Of a stretch of 45,740 nucleotides of DNA, positions 17,229 to 25,928 are shown one piece after another. Origin of the DNA: Planctomycetota bacterium (GTDB lineage: Bacteria; Planctomycetota; MHYJ01; WSZJ01); the NCBI GenBank assembly GCA_016190145.1, contig JACPRD010000055.1:1-45740 (forward strand). Reading direction: 5' to 3'. A program made the position numbers and the translations under genes. Each line of letters opens with the position of its first letter. The stretch's first letter is position 1. The notes beneath the pieces are model-generated. The model was not told the origin of the DNA, did no database searches, and was given only the letters and a program-made list of their open reading frames with translations.

Positions 17229-18539
17229 TCAGGGCTCTACGGTCACGACCTTCCAAACCACCTTCGCGCTCGTTGCGGGTCCGGAAACCGCACCGTAGGC
17301 GAGCTTCTTTCCGTCCGGGCTGAATACCGGCCGCGATAACGCATGGAAACGCTCGCCCTTCTTGCCGTCGACCCCGATCGAGACTCCGCCCCCTTGCTCG
17401 TTGTTCAGGTAAGCGACATGCTTCCCCGTGGGGTCGAGGACCGGGAACCGCCCGTAGCCGATCGGACGATGATCCCGGTAGATCTGGCCGGAGATCTGAT
17501 AGGCGACATGCCGACCGGAGGCATCGAACGTGACACGGCTGGGGATCCCGGCAAGCTCGACGCGCTCGTCTTCCTCCGCGACCCAGTACAGGGTCCCATC
17601 CCCGGAAGACGCGACATACGCCATCCGCCCGTCAGGAGTGAAGAGCGGATCCCAGGTGGTCGTCCACTCTTCGCTGTCCCTTCCGTTCACCACGACCAGC
17701 GCTGCCTCGGAAGATCGCATGGCCGAATACGCGACGCGATCGCCCCGCGGGCTGAAGACGGGACGGCCGACTCGGTCGTACGCCTTCTCCATTCGCCCGT
17801 CCACGACGACGGCGTGCCCGTTCTCCACGGATTTCGTATAGGCCAGCCGCTTGCCATCATCGCTGAAGGCCGGCTCCCTAAATGGGCCGACGACCGATCC
17901 GTCCACGAAGAGCCCCTTGGCTCCTCGCCACGCAATTCGAGAACCGTCCTTGGAGAAGATCACGCCCGCGATGGAGTCGGTGACTTCAGTCTTCACGCCG
18001 TCCACGACCACGTACCAGGTCCCTCTCATCCTGGCTTGATAGACATACCGGCGGCCGTCGGGACTGAACTGGACCTCAGACGTATCGCCGAGGAGATGGG
18101 ACTCCTCGAATGGATCCGTCCTCACTCCGTCGATGACCAGGAAGCTCCCGTGCTCGCCGCTCAGCCTGTACACCAGCCGACCTGATGGACCGAACTTAGG
18201 TCCCGAAACCCCCTCGACATCTTCGGGCAGTTCGACGGTCTTCCCGTCGACCACGAGCACGCAGGTCTTCCCCTCCCGCAGCGCAACATAGGCAAAGTGG
18301 ACTCCGTCGGGGCTGAAGGAGCAGGTGTACCACGTGTACGGTTCCCAATCGTCCAGCGGCGGAGAGAACCTCAGGGTGACTCCCGGCTCCTGTGGAATCT
18401 CCCAGAGAACCCGCTCCTGGAAGCGCACGTCCACCTGGGGAGGCGCGGCGGTCGTCTCCGCGGGCGGCGGTGGGGTCGTCGGCTTGGGACACGCCAACAA
18501 GGGAGCCACGCAGATGAGAGCGACGACGACCCTTTTCAC
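17229..18539 (-). CDS. Lipoprotein with TolB-like WD40/PD40 beta-propeller
   Basis: The protein is 436 residues from GTG 18539, with a lipoprotein signal ending in LLAC (C17). A proline/threonine-rich tether (PKPTTPPPPAETTAAPPQ) follows. The rest consists of repeated blades with PD40-type motifs: CSFSPDGVHFAYVAL, VQFSPDGRRYVYQARM, VIFSKDGSRIAWRG, AFSDDGKRLAYTK, PVFSPRGDRVAYSAM and PVFSPDGKKLAYGA. The family includes TolB and many secreted planctomycete proteins. It most likely sits on the outer face of a membrane as a binding scaffold. No enzyme motif is seen. GGGGGG precedes the start as a possible ribosome site. Confidence 0.85.
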   Translation of the reverse strand: MKRVVVALICVAPLLACPKPTTPPPPAETTAAPPQVDVRFQERVLWEIPQEPGVTLRFSPPLDDWEPYTWYTCSFSPDGVHFAYVALREGKTCVLVVDGKTVELPEDVEGVSGPKFGPSGRLVYRLSGEHGSFLVIDGVRTDPFEESHLLGDTSEVQFSPDGRRYVYQARMRGTWYVVVDGVKTEVTDSIAGVIFSKDGSRIAWRGAKGLFVDGSVVGPFREPAFSDDGKRLAYTKSVENGHAVVVDGRMEKAYDRVGRPVFSPRGDRVAYSAMRSSEAALVVVNGRDSEEWTTTWDPLFTPDGRMAYVASSGDGTLYWVAEEDERVELAGIPSRVTFDASGRHVAYQISGQIYRDHRPIGYGRFPVLDPTGKHVAYLNNEQGGGVSIGVDGKKGERFHALSRPVFSPDGKKLAYGAVSGPATSAKVVWKVVTVEP

Positions 18540-18677
18540 GATCCCCCCATCAATCGAACTGACGCCACCCCCGGTTGTCCTTGTCGATGTGAACGATGCC
18601 GACCAGGAGGACGAGACTCTCGACGATTACGAGCACCGTGTCGCATGCCTGTGCTTGCGCCCGGCCATGATCGAATC

Positions 18678-18797
18678 CTACTTCTTTTTGACGAGCTTCG
18701 TCCCGAACGTCGGACACGACGATCCCACGTCGTGCTCAAAGTCGGCGTGCTGCGGACACGTCCAGGTCCCCGTGCGGCGTCCATCTCGGTTTCCCAC
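18678..18797 (-). pseudogene. Heavy-metal-binding-domain remnant (small ORF)
   Basis: A 39-codon frame from GTG 18797 encodes TWTCPQHADFEHDVGSSCPT followed by FGTKLVKKK and stop. It matches the usual YTCPMHPEV, then PGxCPxCGMxLVPK of the heavy-metal-binding (HMBD) domain found in copper transport proteins. The second CxxC has lost one cysteine (CPTFG), so metal binding is probably impaired. It lies in the 432-base space between the two lipoprotein genes. Between it and the propeller gene a short hydrophobic frame is also open (GTG 18636 to 18550, VLVIVESLVLLVGIVHID). That frame could be a small membrane peptide but is unsupported otherwise. Confidence 0.4.
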
Positions 18798-18820
18798 GTC
18801 GAGATCCAGCCCGCGCGCGG

Positions 18821-18905
18821 CTATTTCCCAGCGGGGGAGGGCGTCGTCGGCGGCGTCGCGTGAGACGGCTTCGTCGAGGGTCGCCTCAGCGCGGGAAACC
18901 CTCCG
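18821..18905 (-). pseudogene. Fragment of the YprB-like exonuclease gene (copy 2)
   Basis: The plus-strand sequence TTCCCAGCGGGGGAGGGCGT, then CGTCGGCGGCG, matches 39140-39170 inside the intact exonuclease gene. After an internal deletion of about 57 bases it resumes with GGGTCGCCTCAGCGCGGG, matching about 39241-39258. It has the same orientation as the intact gene. No frame is kept. The remaining bases to 18971 show nothing recognisable. Confidence 0.6.
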
Positions 18906-18971
18906 GAACGGCTCAGCTGAATTCTGCCTGCGTCCTTCCCTTGTCTATGCCGTTTGTCCCGCGCGTACGGG

Positions 18972-20159
18972 CTATTCACCCGGCCGAATCCACCACCCCG
19001 CGTCACGGCGGTAGATCAGGAATCTCAGGTCTTCAGCCGCCAGGACCGGCGGGTTTCTGGGTTCCTTGACCTTCCTGCCTTCGGCAGACCCGCGAACTTC
19101 CACTTTGTCGACGGCGAACCGGACGCAGGCCACCTCTCTGGGCCACAGCCAGCCGCATGAACTCAGGATTTCGCGCCGGTCAGGACGGGAGGCGTCGAAA
19201 TCCAGGACGGCCGTGAAAAACTCCCTCGGCTGTTTGAGGCCAGCGCAGAACCGGGAGGGCCGGGTCGTGACTTTGGCGTGGTCGAGATCGACGTCCGACG
19301 TGTCGAGGATTGCCTGCTGGAACGCCTCCGGGCTCCCCTCGGGCACAACCAGGCCGAACCTGCGGCAGATCGCCATCAGATGCGCTCGCTCTTCGGCGGA
19401 TTCGATGCGCAACCAGACATCCCGAAGGGTCAGAAGCGAGGCCCGCTCTCGATCGGAGGCATGAAAGCAGTCGAAAACACTCCCGAAGTCGCCGGTTGTC
19501 GTCGCCGTCTGCCACGCCTCCGCGAGCTTTTGTGCTCCCCCGGCGTCTTCGGCGGTGCCGAGGACACTCACCCGCTCCCGGAGGATCTCTCTTCCGATGA
19601 GCCAGCGTCCCCCGATCCGCTCGAAACGAATTCTCCCCTGAACGCCGTCTGCGCGCGTGAACGTGCCAGTCGCGGCGTCCCCTTCGATGCGCACGTCCTG
19701 GATTTTCCAGGGCCTCGCGAGCGGCCAGGCCTTGGCATTTCCCGCTTTGCCGGAGAATCTCCCGAGATCCGCGAAGAACTTCGAGTGGTCATGGCAGCCC
19801 GGGAACATTTCAGCGAGCGTGTCGCGCCCCCGCCCCTCGACGAGCTTCTGGAATCCGTACTTCGAATTCAGCGCCTCCAGTTCCTTTTCGCGATCGCGGT
19901 GGGTCATCACTTCCATGGCAGCCTCGACGACCTGGTGACCCAGAAGGAAGACCTGCGGGCCCTCCGTATGGCACTGCCAGAACGATTCCCAGTCGTTCGC
20001 GGCGGCGGCGGCGTCGCGCCGGGCGATCGCGTCCTCGGGCGATTCGCCTCCTCGGACGTCTTCTCCCGGCTTTCCGCAGGCGCTGAGCGAGATCGCAAGG
20101 GCAGCAAGGCACACCAGGCTCTTTCCTCTCATCGCGACGTTCCGGAGAAGGTCGATCAT
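18972..20159 (-). CDS. Lipoprotein with duplicated helical domain
   Basis: The protein is 395 residues. ATG 20159 has AAGGGAGAG five bases upstream; a second ATG at 20132 would give a shorter n-region. The signal ends in SLSAC (lipobox). Two related domains follow. The first is about residues 42-110 (IARRDAAAAANDWESFWQCH, then EKELEALNSKYGFQKLVEG). The second is about 215-290 (KLAEAWQTATTTGDFGSVFD, then RAHLMAICRRFGLVVPEG). They share the order small helix, W/F-x-CxH or CFH, a hydrophobic helix and an aromatic F-G/GF-x-VxEG end, so the gene seems to have arisen by internal duplication. A strong TetR-type palindrome lies just upstream. No family was recognised. Confidence 0.78.
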   Translation of the reverse strand: MIDLLRNVAMRGKSLVCLAALAISLSACGKPGEDVRGGESPEDAIARRDAAAAANDWESFWQCHTEGPQVFLLGHQVVEAAMEVMTHRDREKELEALNSKYGFQKLVEGRGRDTLAEMFPGCHDHSKFFADLGRFSGKAGNAKAWPLARPWKIQDVRIEGDAATGTFTRADGVQGRIRFERIGGRWLIGREILRERVSVLGTAEDAGGAQKLAEAWQTATTTGDFGSVFDCFHASDRERASLLTLRDVWLRIESAEERAHLMAICRRFGLVVPEGSPEAFQQAILDTSDVDLDHAKVTTRPSRFCAGLKQPREFFTAVLDFDASRPDRREILSSCGWLWPREVACVRFAVDKVEVRGSAEGRKVKEPRNPPVLAAEDLRFLIYRRDAGWWIRPGE

Positions 20160-20177
20160 CGGGCTCTCCCTTCATTG

Positions 20178-20202
20178 TGAATGAATGTTCACTCACTATA
20201 CG
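20178..20202 (-). promoter_or_regulatory. TetR-type operator with adjoining -10 box
   Basis: The sequence TGAATGAATGTTCACTCA (20178-20195) is a near-palindrome, 14 of 18 positions symmetric, of the classic TetR-family form TGAATGA..TTCATTCA. On the minus strand TATAGT (20197-20202) lies immediately upstream and would serve as a -10 box. A bound repressor would then cover the transcription start of the lipoprotein gene that begins at 20159. No TetR gene is in the window. Confidence 0.5.
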
Positions 20203-20292
20203 CTGTCCCGCATCGCGAATCCATCAAAACGCCTGTCGCCAGCTTCGCGCTGGACCTCGATCCCCTGCTGAAGTGCGCGCTCAGAGCAGAAC

Positions 20293-21897
20293 TCACGCGC
20301 CCATTACAGGCCCGCCATCGCCCACATGGAGTTCCTCGCCGATCGCCGACACACCGGCCTTGGCGCATGCGGCGCGCATGTCTTCAGACTTGCGCCGCAA
20401 CTCCTCAGTGTCGCCCAGGTTTCGGAGAATCGCCCTGCCCTCTGACCAGCGTACGCTCGCCTCAGAAGTTTTCCCCATGATCTGGAGCAGCGACGCAAGG
20501 TCGCAGAGGTGTGCGCCCTCAGAGTGCCTGTTTCGGACCGCGCGATGAATGTCCAGCGCGCGCGCATACGCTTCCCTGGCCTGCTCGAGGCGGCCGGAGT
20601 CTCGATAGACCTCGGCTCGATTCCCCAGAAGACCGCCTTCTTCCCGCACGAGACCTGTTTGGCGGCAGATGCCCAGCGCCTCTTCAAACGCTCGCTCGGC
20701 CTGTTCGAAACGGCCGGTGCGAAAATAGACGCAGGCCAGATTTCCCAACGTGATGCCCTCGCTCCTGCGGTCGTCGACCTCGCGGGAGACCGAGAGCGCT
20801 TTTTCGAACAATCGCACCGCCCGTTCGACGCGACCGAGTGCATGATGGATCTGGGCCAGGTTCCCCAGGACGGCGGCCTCGGTGGTGCGGTTGCCGACCT
20901 CGCGTAGAACGCCCAGTGCCTGCTCGTTCATTCGCTCGGCCAGGTCGTCGCGGCCGGTCTTGTGATAAAGGACTGCCAGTCCGGTCAGCGCTGAGCCCTC
21001 GCTGCGACGGTTGCCGACCTGACGGTGGATGCCGAGAGCCCGGTCGTACAACCGTTCGGACTCCTCGAATCGTCCGGTTTCCTGGCAGAATCCGGCCAGA
21101 TTCATCAGACCTATGCCCTCACGTCGACGATCCCCGGCCTCGCGGTGTATATCAATCGCCCGCTCGAGTGTTCGCTCGGCGATTTCGACGCGGCCTGTCT
21201 GATTCTGAACCAGGGACAGGCTCCCCAGCCACGTGGCTTCCCCCCGGACATCGCCAAGCTCGCGGCAACCCGCGATCGCCTGCTCAAGCATCCGCTCCGC
21301 TCGCTCGTAACGGCCAGTCTGGAGATAGACGCTCGCCAGGGCCCCCTTCGTCCTGGAGACGCTTCGTCCGTCGCCGCCGGCGCACGCCATCGCCAGCGCC
21401 TCGTCCAGGACGCCTTCGGCGACACGCACGCGACCCCGGCGCCAGGCGGCTTCCCCGGCCATGCGGAGCGACGCTGCCCGTCTCAACCCCGCGCACAGCT
21501 CCGCCAACTCCATCCAGCACTGTTCGGCTTCCGGCCGGAATTCGCGCTCGGAGACCTCGGCGGCACGGCGGAGGTAGAGGGGAAGCGCCGCGGCGGGGGC
21601 GCGCGGCGTCTCCGCGCGGAGAGCTATACGGGCGTGCCCGGCGAGCGCCAGCGCGAACGCGTCCGTCGCGTGGGGCGCGAACGGCGAAGTCCCTTCCGCA
21701 TCGAGCGGGGCCGGCTCCGGCGGCCGCCCGCCGGCCAGCGCTTCGATCGCTTCCAGCGCCAGCCCGTGCAGCCGCGCGCGGTCGCCGGGGAGCTGGAGCT
21801 GGTAGGCGGCGTCGCGCAGCAGCGCGTGGCGAAACAGATACGCGGACTCCGCCGAAGGCGGCCTGAGCGAGGGAAGCGAGTCGAAGGCGGCCTTCAT
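20293..21897 (-). CDS. TPR protein of the STAND-tail family (about 8 repeats)
   Basis: The start is taken as ATG 21897, which overlaps the stop of the orphan cap upstream (ATGA); ATG 21906 is the alternative. It has about 534 residues. The N-cap is ESAYLFRHALLRDAAYQLQL, then a helical linker with LPLYLRRAAEVSEREFRPEA. About eight 40-residue TPRs follow, from GDGRSVSRTKGALASVYLQT to NRHSEGAHLCDLASLLQI. The fifth and sixth repeats match the consensus well (TTEAAVLGNLAQIHHALGR, DDRRSEGITLGNLACVYFRT). The C-cap has MRAACAKAGVSAIGEE plus a short glycine-rich tail not seen in its paralogs. It is tandem with the next paralogs on the same strand. Confidence 0.85.
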   Translation of the reverse strand: MKAAFDSLPSLRPPSAESAYLFRHALLRDAAYQLQLPGDRARLHGLALEAIEALAGGRPPEPAPLDAEGTSPFAPHATDAFALALAGHARIALRAETPRAPAAALPLYLRRAAEVSEREFRPEAEQCWMELAELCAGLRRAASLRMAGEAAWRRGRVRVAEGVLDEALAMACAGGDGRSVSRTKGALASVYLQTGRYERAERMLEQAIAGCRELGDVRGEATWLGSLSLVQNQTGRVEIAERTLERAIDIHREAGDRRREGIGLMNLAGFCQETGRFEESERLYDRALGIHRQVGNRRSEGSALTGLAVLYHKTGRDDLAERMNEQALGVLREVGNRTTEAAVLGNLAQIHHALGRVERAVRLFEKALSVSREVDDRRSEGITLGNLACVYFRTGRFEQAERAFEEALGICRQTGLVREEGGLLGNRAEVYRDSGRLEQAREAYARALDIHRAVRNRHSEGAHLCDLASLLQIMGKTSEASVRWSEGRAILRNLGDTEELRRKSEDMRAACAKAGVSAIGEELHVGDGGPVMGA

Positions 21898-22052
21898 GCG
21901 GCGCATTGTACGGCGGGCGCGGAGCGAACCGCCGCTTCAGGCCGTCGCGAATGCCAGCCCTGCAGCCGCGCGCGGTCGCCGGGGAGCTGAAGCTGGTAGG
22001 CGGCGTCGCGAAGGAGGGCATGGCGGAAAAAGTATGCGAACTCGTCGCTCAA
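21894..22052 (-). pseudogene. Orphan N-cap of a TPR paralog
   Basis: A 52-residue frame starts at TTG 22052, overlapping the stop of the upstream TPR gene (TTGA), and ends at TGA 21894, overlapping the next start (ATGA). It encodes EFAYFFRHALLRDAAYQLQL, then PGDRARLQGW, and then leaves the family (HSRRPEAAVRSAPAVQC). No TPR follows. It looks like a paralog reduced to its constant 5' end by deletion between tandem copies. Because both overlaps are kept, it still couples translation of the two neighbours. A functional peptide cannot be excluded. Confidence 0.7.
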
Positions 22053-23599
22053 GGGACCGCCTCGTCGAAGGGATGGATTCCAGCCCGTGCGCAAAACTCC
22101 CTCATGATTCTGACTTGCGCTTCGTTCTCCTGTGCGCCCAGTTGGCGGAGATGTCCCGTGGCGAGGCGCCACTCTCCGCGTGCATGTTCGATTCGCCCGC
22201 GAATGAGCAGAAGAAGCGCATACTCGCGGCGAAACAGGCTCTCGGCGCTGCGGTCTCCGCTACTTCGGAGGAGGGCGAGCGCTTGCTTGAACTTGCGTTC
22301 CGCCGGTTTGACCCGCCCGGATTGCCGGCAGAGGATCGCAAGATTACCCAGCGCTATCCCTTCAAAATTCCGGTTGCCGACCTCACGGTGAATCGCAAGC
22401 GCCTGGTCGTGTGTTCGCTCGGCCTTCCTTGCCCGTCCGGATTCCTGGTACAGGGTTGCGAGGTTCCCGAGAGTGTTGCCTTCAGTTCTCCGGTCGAGGC
22501 ATTCACGGCAGAGCGTAAGCGATTGCTCAAACGTGCGCTCGGCCAACTCGGTTCGCCCGGTTCGTGCGTACAGGATTGCGAGGTTTCCGAGTGCGACGCC
22601 TTCACTTCGCCGATTGCCGACCTCCCGGTCGAGCTCGAGCGCTTTCTCGTACGCGCGCTCCTCTAACTCGAACTGACCGGTTCGCTCGTACAGGCCTGCC
22701 AAGTTCCCAAGCGCGATGCCTTCAGATCGCTTGTCCCCCTCTTCGCGGAACGCCGTTAGTGCCTGCCGGTACGTGCGCATGGCGAGCTCTACCCGCTCGG
22801 TTACCTCGTACAGGCACGCGAGGTTTACAAGCGCAAGCGCGACCTCTCGCTTCTTGCCGACCTGGCGAAGAATCGCGAGGGCCCGCTTGAGTGTGCGCTC
22901 GACGTGTTCGAGCCTGCCAATGCCCTGATACAGGCGAGCCAGATTCACCAGCGCGACTCCTTCAAATCGTCGGTCGCCTACCTCCCGGTGAAGCGTGAGC
23001 GCCCGGGCATAGGTCCTCTCAGCCAACTCAGCCCTGCCGGTTTCCTGGTACAGAACTGCCAGGTTCCCAAGCGTACCCCCTGCGAGAAGCAGATTGCCGG
23101 CCTTACGAAGAACCGCGAGTGCTTTCCCCCAAAGCAACTCCGCCTTCCGCGGCTGGCCCACCTGCCAAGCCACTGCGCCGGCCCGCCTCAGGGATTCGCC
23201 CTTCTGCACTCCTTGAACGAGTTCCGACAGGCTCATCCACGATCGCAGGGCGAGGTCCGGTCGAAAGTTCAGCTCGGCAACCTCCGCAGCGCGGCGCAGG
23301 TAGAACAGATGTGCCGAATGAAGCGCGCGAGACCGCTCCGTCCCCACCTGAAGCCCCGCAAGCGCCAGCCCCGAGGCCTGCGCAAGCTCCAGCGCGAACA
23401 TGTCCGCCGCGTGCCGCCGGATCGGCGGCGCGTCTACCGAGTCCAGCGGCGCCAGGTCCGGCGGCCGCCCGCCCGCCAGCGCTTCGATCGCCTCGAACGC
23501 CAACCCGTGCAGCCGCGCGCGGTCGCCGGGAAGCTGGAGCTGGTAGGCGGCGTCGCGCAGGAGAGCATGGCGGAACAGATAGGCCGTCTCGGCGGTCAC
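22049..23599 (-). CDS. TPR protein of the STAND-tail family (about 8 repeats)
   Basis: The start is GTG 23599, directly before TAETAYLFRHALLRDAAYQL. The open frame continues further upstream, but only as low-complexity proline/arginine sequence. It has 516 residues. The N-cap and linker (LFYLRRAAEVAELNFRPDLA) are followed by about eight highly regular TPRs, for example GNRRSEGVALGNLAILYART and LDRRTEGNTLGNLATLYQES. The last unit is GDRSAESLFRREYALLLL, less like the usual HLCD cap. It ends MREFCARAGIHPFDEAVP. Repeat-to-repeat similarity is higher here than in the paralogs, suggesting recent repeat expansion or conversion. From 23600 to 23718 no gene is seen. Confidence 0.85.
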   Translation of the reverse strand: MTAETAYLFRHALLRDAAYQLQLPGDRARLHGLAFEAIEALAGGRPPDLAPLDSVDAPPIRRHAADMFALELAQASGLALAGLQVGTERSRALHSAHLFYLRRAAEVAELNFRPDLALRSWMSLSELVQGVQKGESLRRAGAVAWQVGQPRKAELLWGKALAVLRKAGNLLLAGGTLGNLAVLYQETGRAELAERTYARALTLHREVGDRRFEGVALVNLARLYQGIGRLEHVERTLKRALAILRQVGKKREVALALVNLACLYEVTERVELAMRTYRQALTAFREEGDKRSEGIALGNLAGLYERTGQFELEERAYEKALELDREVGNRRSEGVALGNLAILYARTGRTELAERTFEQSLTLCRECLDRRTEGNTLGNLATLYQESGRARKAERTHDQALAIHREVGNRNFEGIALGNLAILCRQSGRVKPAERKFKQALALLRSSGDRSAESLFRREYALLLLIRGRIEHARGEWRLATGHLRQLGAQENEAQVRIMREFCARAGIHPFDEAVP

Positions 23600-23718
23600 T
23601 CGGCGATTGTAGGCCCTGCGCCGCCCGGGAGCGGGTTTTCGTCGATTGGCGGGAGGCGCGGGACGCCGAAGAACTCCTGGATGCGGAGGGGCAGCCGCTG
23701 GAGGCCGCTCGCCGCCGG

Positions 23719-25509
23719 TCAATCGCGGAGATCCTCGGACGCTTCCAAACCCGCAATCGAGCACGCCCGGCGCAGGGCGGCGGCCTTGTCCTCAAACAGC
23801 GCGGCGTCGCCGAGCTCGGCCAGCAGCGCGGCGCCCCGGGCCCAGTCGTCCCGCGCCTCGACGGCGCGCCCCGTGGCGACCCGAAGCCGGGCGCGATCGC
23901 AGAGATGCGCGCCTTCCCACCGGCGATTGCCCAGCTCCCGGTGAATCGCGAGCGCCTCCGCGTAGGCGCGCTCCGCCTCCTCGAAGCGGCCTGCGGCCTG
24001 GAACAGCCCCGCCTGCTCCCCGAGGGTGATCCCCTCTCCGAGACGATCGCGGACCTCGCGCTGAAGGGCGAGCGCCTCGCCGAAGGTGCGTTCGGCGGCG
24101 TCTAGGCGTCCGGTGTCGAAGAGGAGGCCGGCGAGGCCGGCGAGCGTCGTGCCTTCGCCCAGCGCGTCGCGGATCTCGCGGTGAATGGCCAGCGCCGTCG
24201 CGAACGCGCTCTCCGCCTGCGCCGCCCGGCCGGTCCTGCGGTACAGGCCGCCCAGGCTCCCCAGCGAGACGCCCTCCCATGTGCGGTCGCGCACCTCGCG
24301 GTGGATCTCCAGCGCATCCCCGAACGCGCGCTCCGCCGCTTCCAGTCTCCCCGTTTCTTCGTAGAGGACCCCGAGGTTCGCCCGGGCGACGCCCTCAAAG
24401 CGCCGGTCCCCGACTTCCCGAAGGACGGCCAGCGCCCGTTCGTAAGCGCGCTCGGCTTCGCCGACCTTCCCGGTCTCCAGAAGAAGGCAGGCCTGGTTGC
24501 CGAGCGCGATTCCCTCGGACCGGAGGTTGCCGGTCTCTCGATGGAGGACCAGCGCCTCCTCGAACGCGCGCGCCGCCTCCGCCACCCGGCCCGTCCTGTG
24601 GTAGAGGAGCGCCAGGTTGCCGAGCGCCACGCCCTCGAAGCGCCGGTCCCGCGCTTCGCGGACCATTTCCAGCCCGCGGACCCAGTTCGACTCGGCCAGC
24701 TCCATGCGGCCGGTGTCCAGGTACAGGCACGCCAGTCCCCCGAGGAAAACGCCCTCGTTCCGGCGATCCCCCGCCCGGCGGAGGAGATCCAGCGCCTGCG
24801 CGTACAGCCGCTCCGATTCCTCGCTGCGGTCGACGTCCGCAAGAGCGCCGGCAAGGTTTCCCAGCGCCAAGCCCTCGCTACGCCTGTCGCCGGAGTCGCG
24901 GAGCAGGTCCACCGCCTGCTCGCCCGTGCGGATCGCCGTCTCGGCGCGTCCGGTCTCCCGGTAGAGCGCCAGCAGATCCCCGAGGACCAGGCCCTCCGCG
25001 CGGCGCGCCCGGTCCATCCGCGCCGCGGCGAGCGACTGCCCGTAGAGGTCCTCCGCATCGGTACTGCGACCGGCGAACTGAAGGGCAATTCCCGCGCGCC
25101 TCAGGGCTTCGATTCTCGCCGCGCCTTCGACCTCCGCCGCCAGCGCCCGCCAGGCCCGCGCGGATTCGACGACACGGCAACTCCGGTCGAAGTGAACGGC
25201 GCCGCGGAGAAGATACCGCGCCCGAAGCCCTGCCAGTTCGGCGCGGTCCGTCCTCGGGCGTCCGCTCTCCATCGCGATCCGCGCGTGCTCGGCCATTTCG
25301 AACGCCACTGCGTCCGTGGCATGCGAAACAAACTTCGGCGGGTCGACGCAGTCCAGCGGCGGCGCCTCAGGCGCCCTTCCCCCGAGGACCTCCTCGACGA
25401 TGAAAAGCGCCGCTTCGTGCAGGCGCCCCCGATCCCCGGGAAGCTGAACCTGATACGCCGCTTCCCGAAGGAGTGCATGGCGGAAGACGTAAGCCGTTTC
25501 GGCGTTCAA
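23719..25509 (-). CDS. TPR protein of the STAND-tail family (about 10 repeats)
   Basis: The longest member at 596 residues, from TTG 25509. The N-cap is AETAYVFRHALLREAAYQVQ, slightly diverged (GRLHEAALFIVEEVLGGRAP). The linker contains ARYLLRGAVHFDRSCRVVES. About ten 40-residue TPRs run from residue 165 to 560, for example DRRFEGVALGNLALLYHRTG and DRTWEGVSLGSLGGLYRRTG. The C-cap is typical: NRRWEGAHLCDRARLRVATG, then LRRACSIAGLEASEDL. Several repeats replace the second asparagine of the LGNLA motif (for example LGGLA, LAGLA, LGEQA), so the ligand-facing surface may differ between repeats. No signal or membrane segment is present. Confidence 0.85.
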   Translation of the reverse strand: MNAETAYVFRHALLREAAYQVQLPGDRGRLHEAALFIVEEVLGGRAPEAPPLDCVDPPKFVSHATDAVAFEMAEHARIAMESGRPRTDRAELAGLRARYLLRGAVHFDRSCRVVESARAWRALAAEVEGAARIEALRRAGIALQFAGRSTDAEDLYGQSLAAARMDRARRAEGLVLGDLLALYRETGRAETAIRTGEQAVDLLRDSGDRRSEGLALGNLAGALADVDRSEESERLYAQALDLLRRAGDRRNEGVFLGGLACLYLDTGRMELAESNWVRGLEMVREARDRRFEGVALGNLALLYHRTGRVAEAARAFEEALVLHRETGNLRSEGIALGNQACLLLETGKVGEAERAYERALAVLREVGDRRFEGVARANLGVLYEETGRLEAAERAFGDALEIHREVRDRTWEGVSLGSLGGLYRRTGRAAQAESAFATALAIHREIRDALGEGTTLAGLAGLLFDTGRLDAAERTFGEALALQREVRDRLGEGITLGEQAGLFQAAGRFEEAERAYAEALAIHRELGNRRWEGAHLCDRARLRVATGRAVEARDDWARGAALLAELGDAALFEDKAAALRRACSIAGLEASEDLRD

Positions 25510-25604
25510 ATCTGCGCCTTGGGAGGCGCTGCGGTCCCGCCGTCAGGCCTGGAGGGATGAGCGCGCTTCACGGTGGGCCACTTTAGACCCGCGGGCGGGA
25601 GAGG

Positions 25605-25730
25605 ATCAAGCGCTGCGGGATTTCGGCGCCGTCGATGTCGCCGGGGCGCGGGCGGCCCAGAAGCACGGGTTGGCGGCGAGGAATTCCGGGGGACGGGGTC
25701 GTCGCGGCGGACAAGGATCGGGAGGTCCTG
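25605..25730 (-). pseudogene. Fragment of the YprB-like exonuclease gene (copy 3)
   Basis: The plus-strand sequence GCGCTGCGGGATTTCGGCGC, then CGTCGATGTCGCCG and GGCGCGGGCGGCCCAG, matches about 39449-39500 in the intact gene (the GDIDGSEIPQRW part). The following GCGGCGAGGAATTCCGGGGG and CGGGGTCGTCGCGGCGGACA match about 39916-39958, skipping some 400 bases. It is thus an internally deleted copy in the same orientation. It lies in the 25510-25928 interval. The rest of that interval holds a short stretch at 25576-25606 resembling 32585-32615, and nothing else recognisable. Confidence 0.6.
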
Positions 25731-25928
25731 GCCTCCGTTATGGGCTTACGACGCCTCCGACCGGAGATGTCGCTTTCTGCCCTCTTTCTTTCATCCTATG
25801 AGGTGCTGGCTGACGCGCTGGCGCCGCGTGCGAACTTCTGCTGGCAACAGCGGTAGGCGATCTCTCGGAGTCTGCCGGGTCTGCACATGGGCCAGTTCAC
25901 GGGCGAAGATCTGGATCTCCGTCTACGT

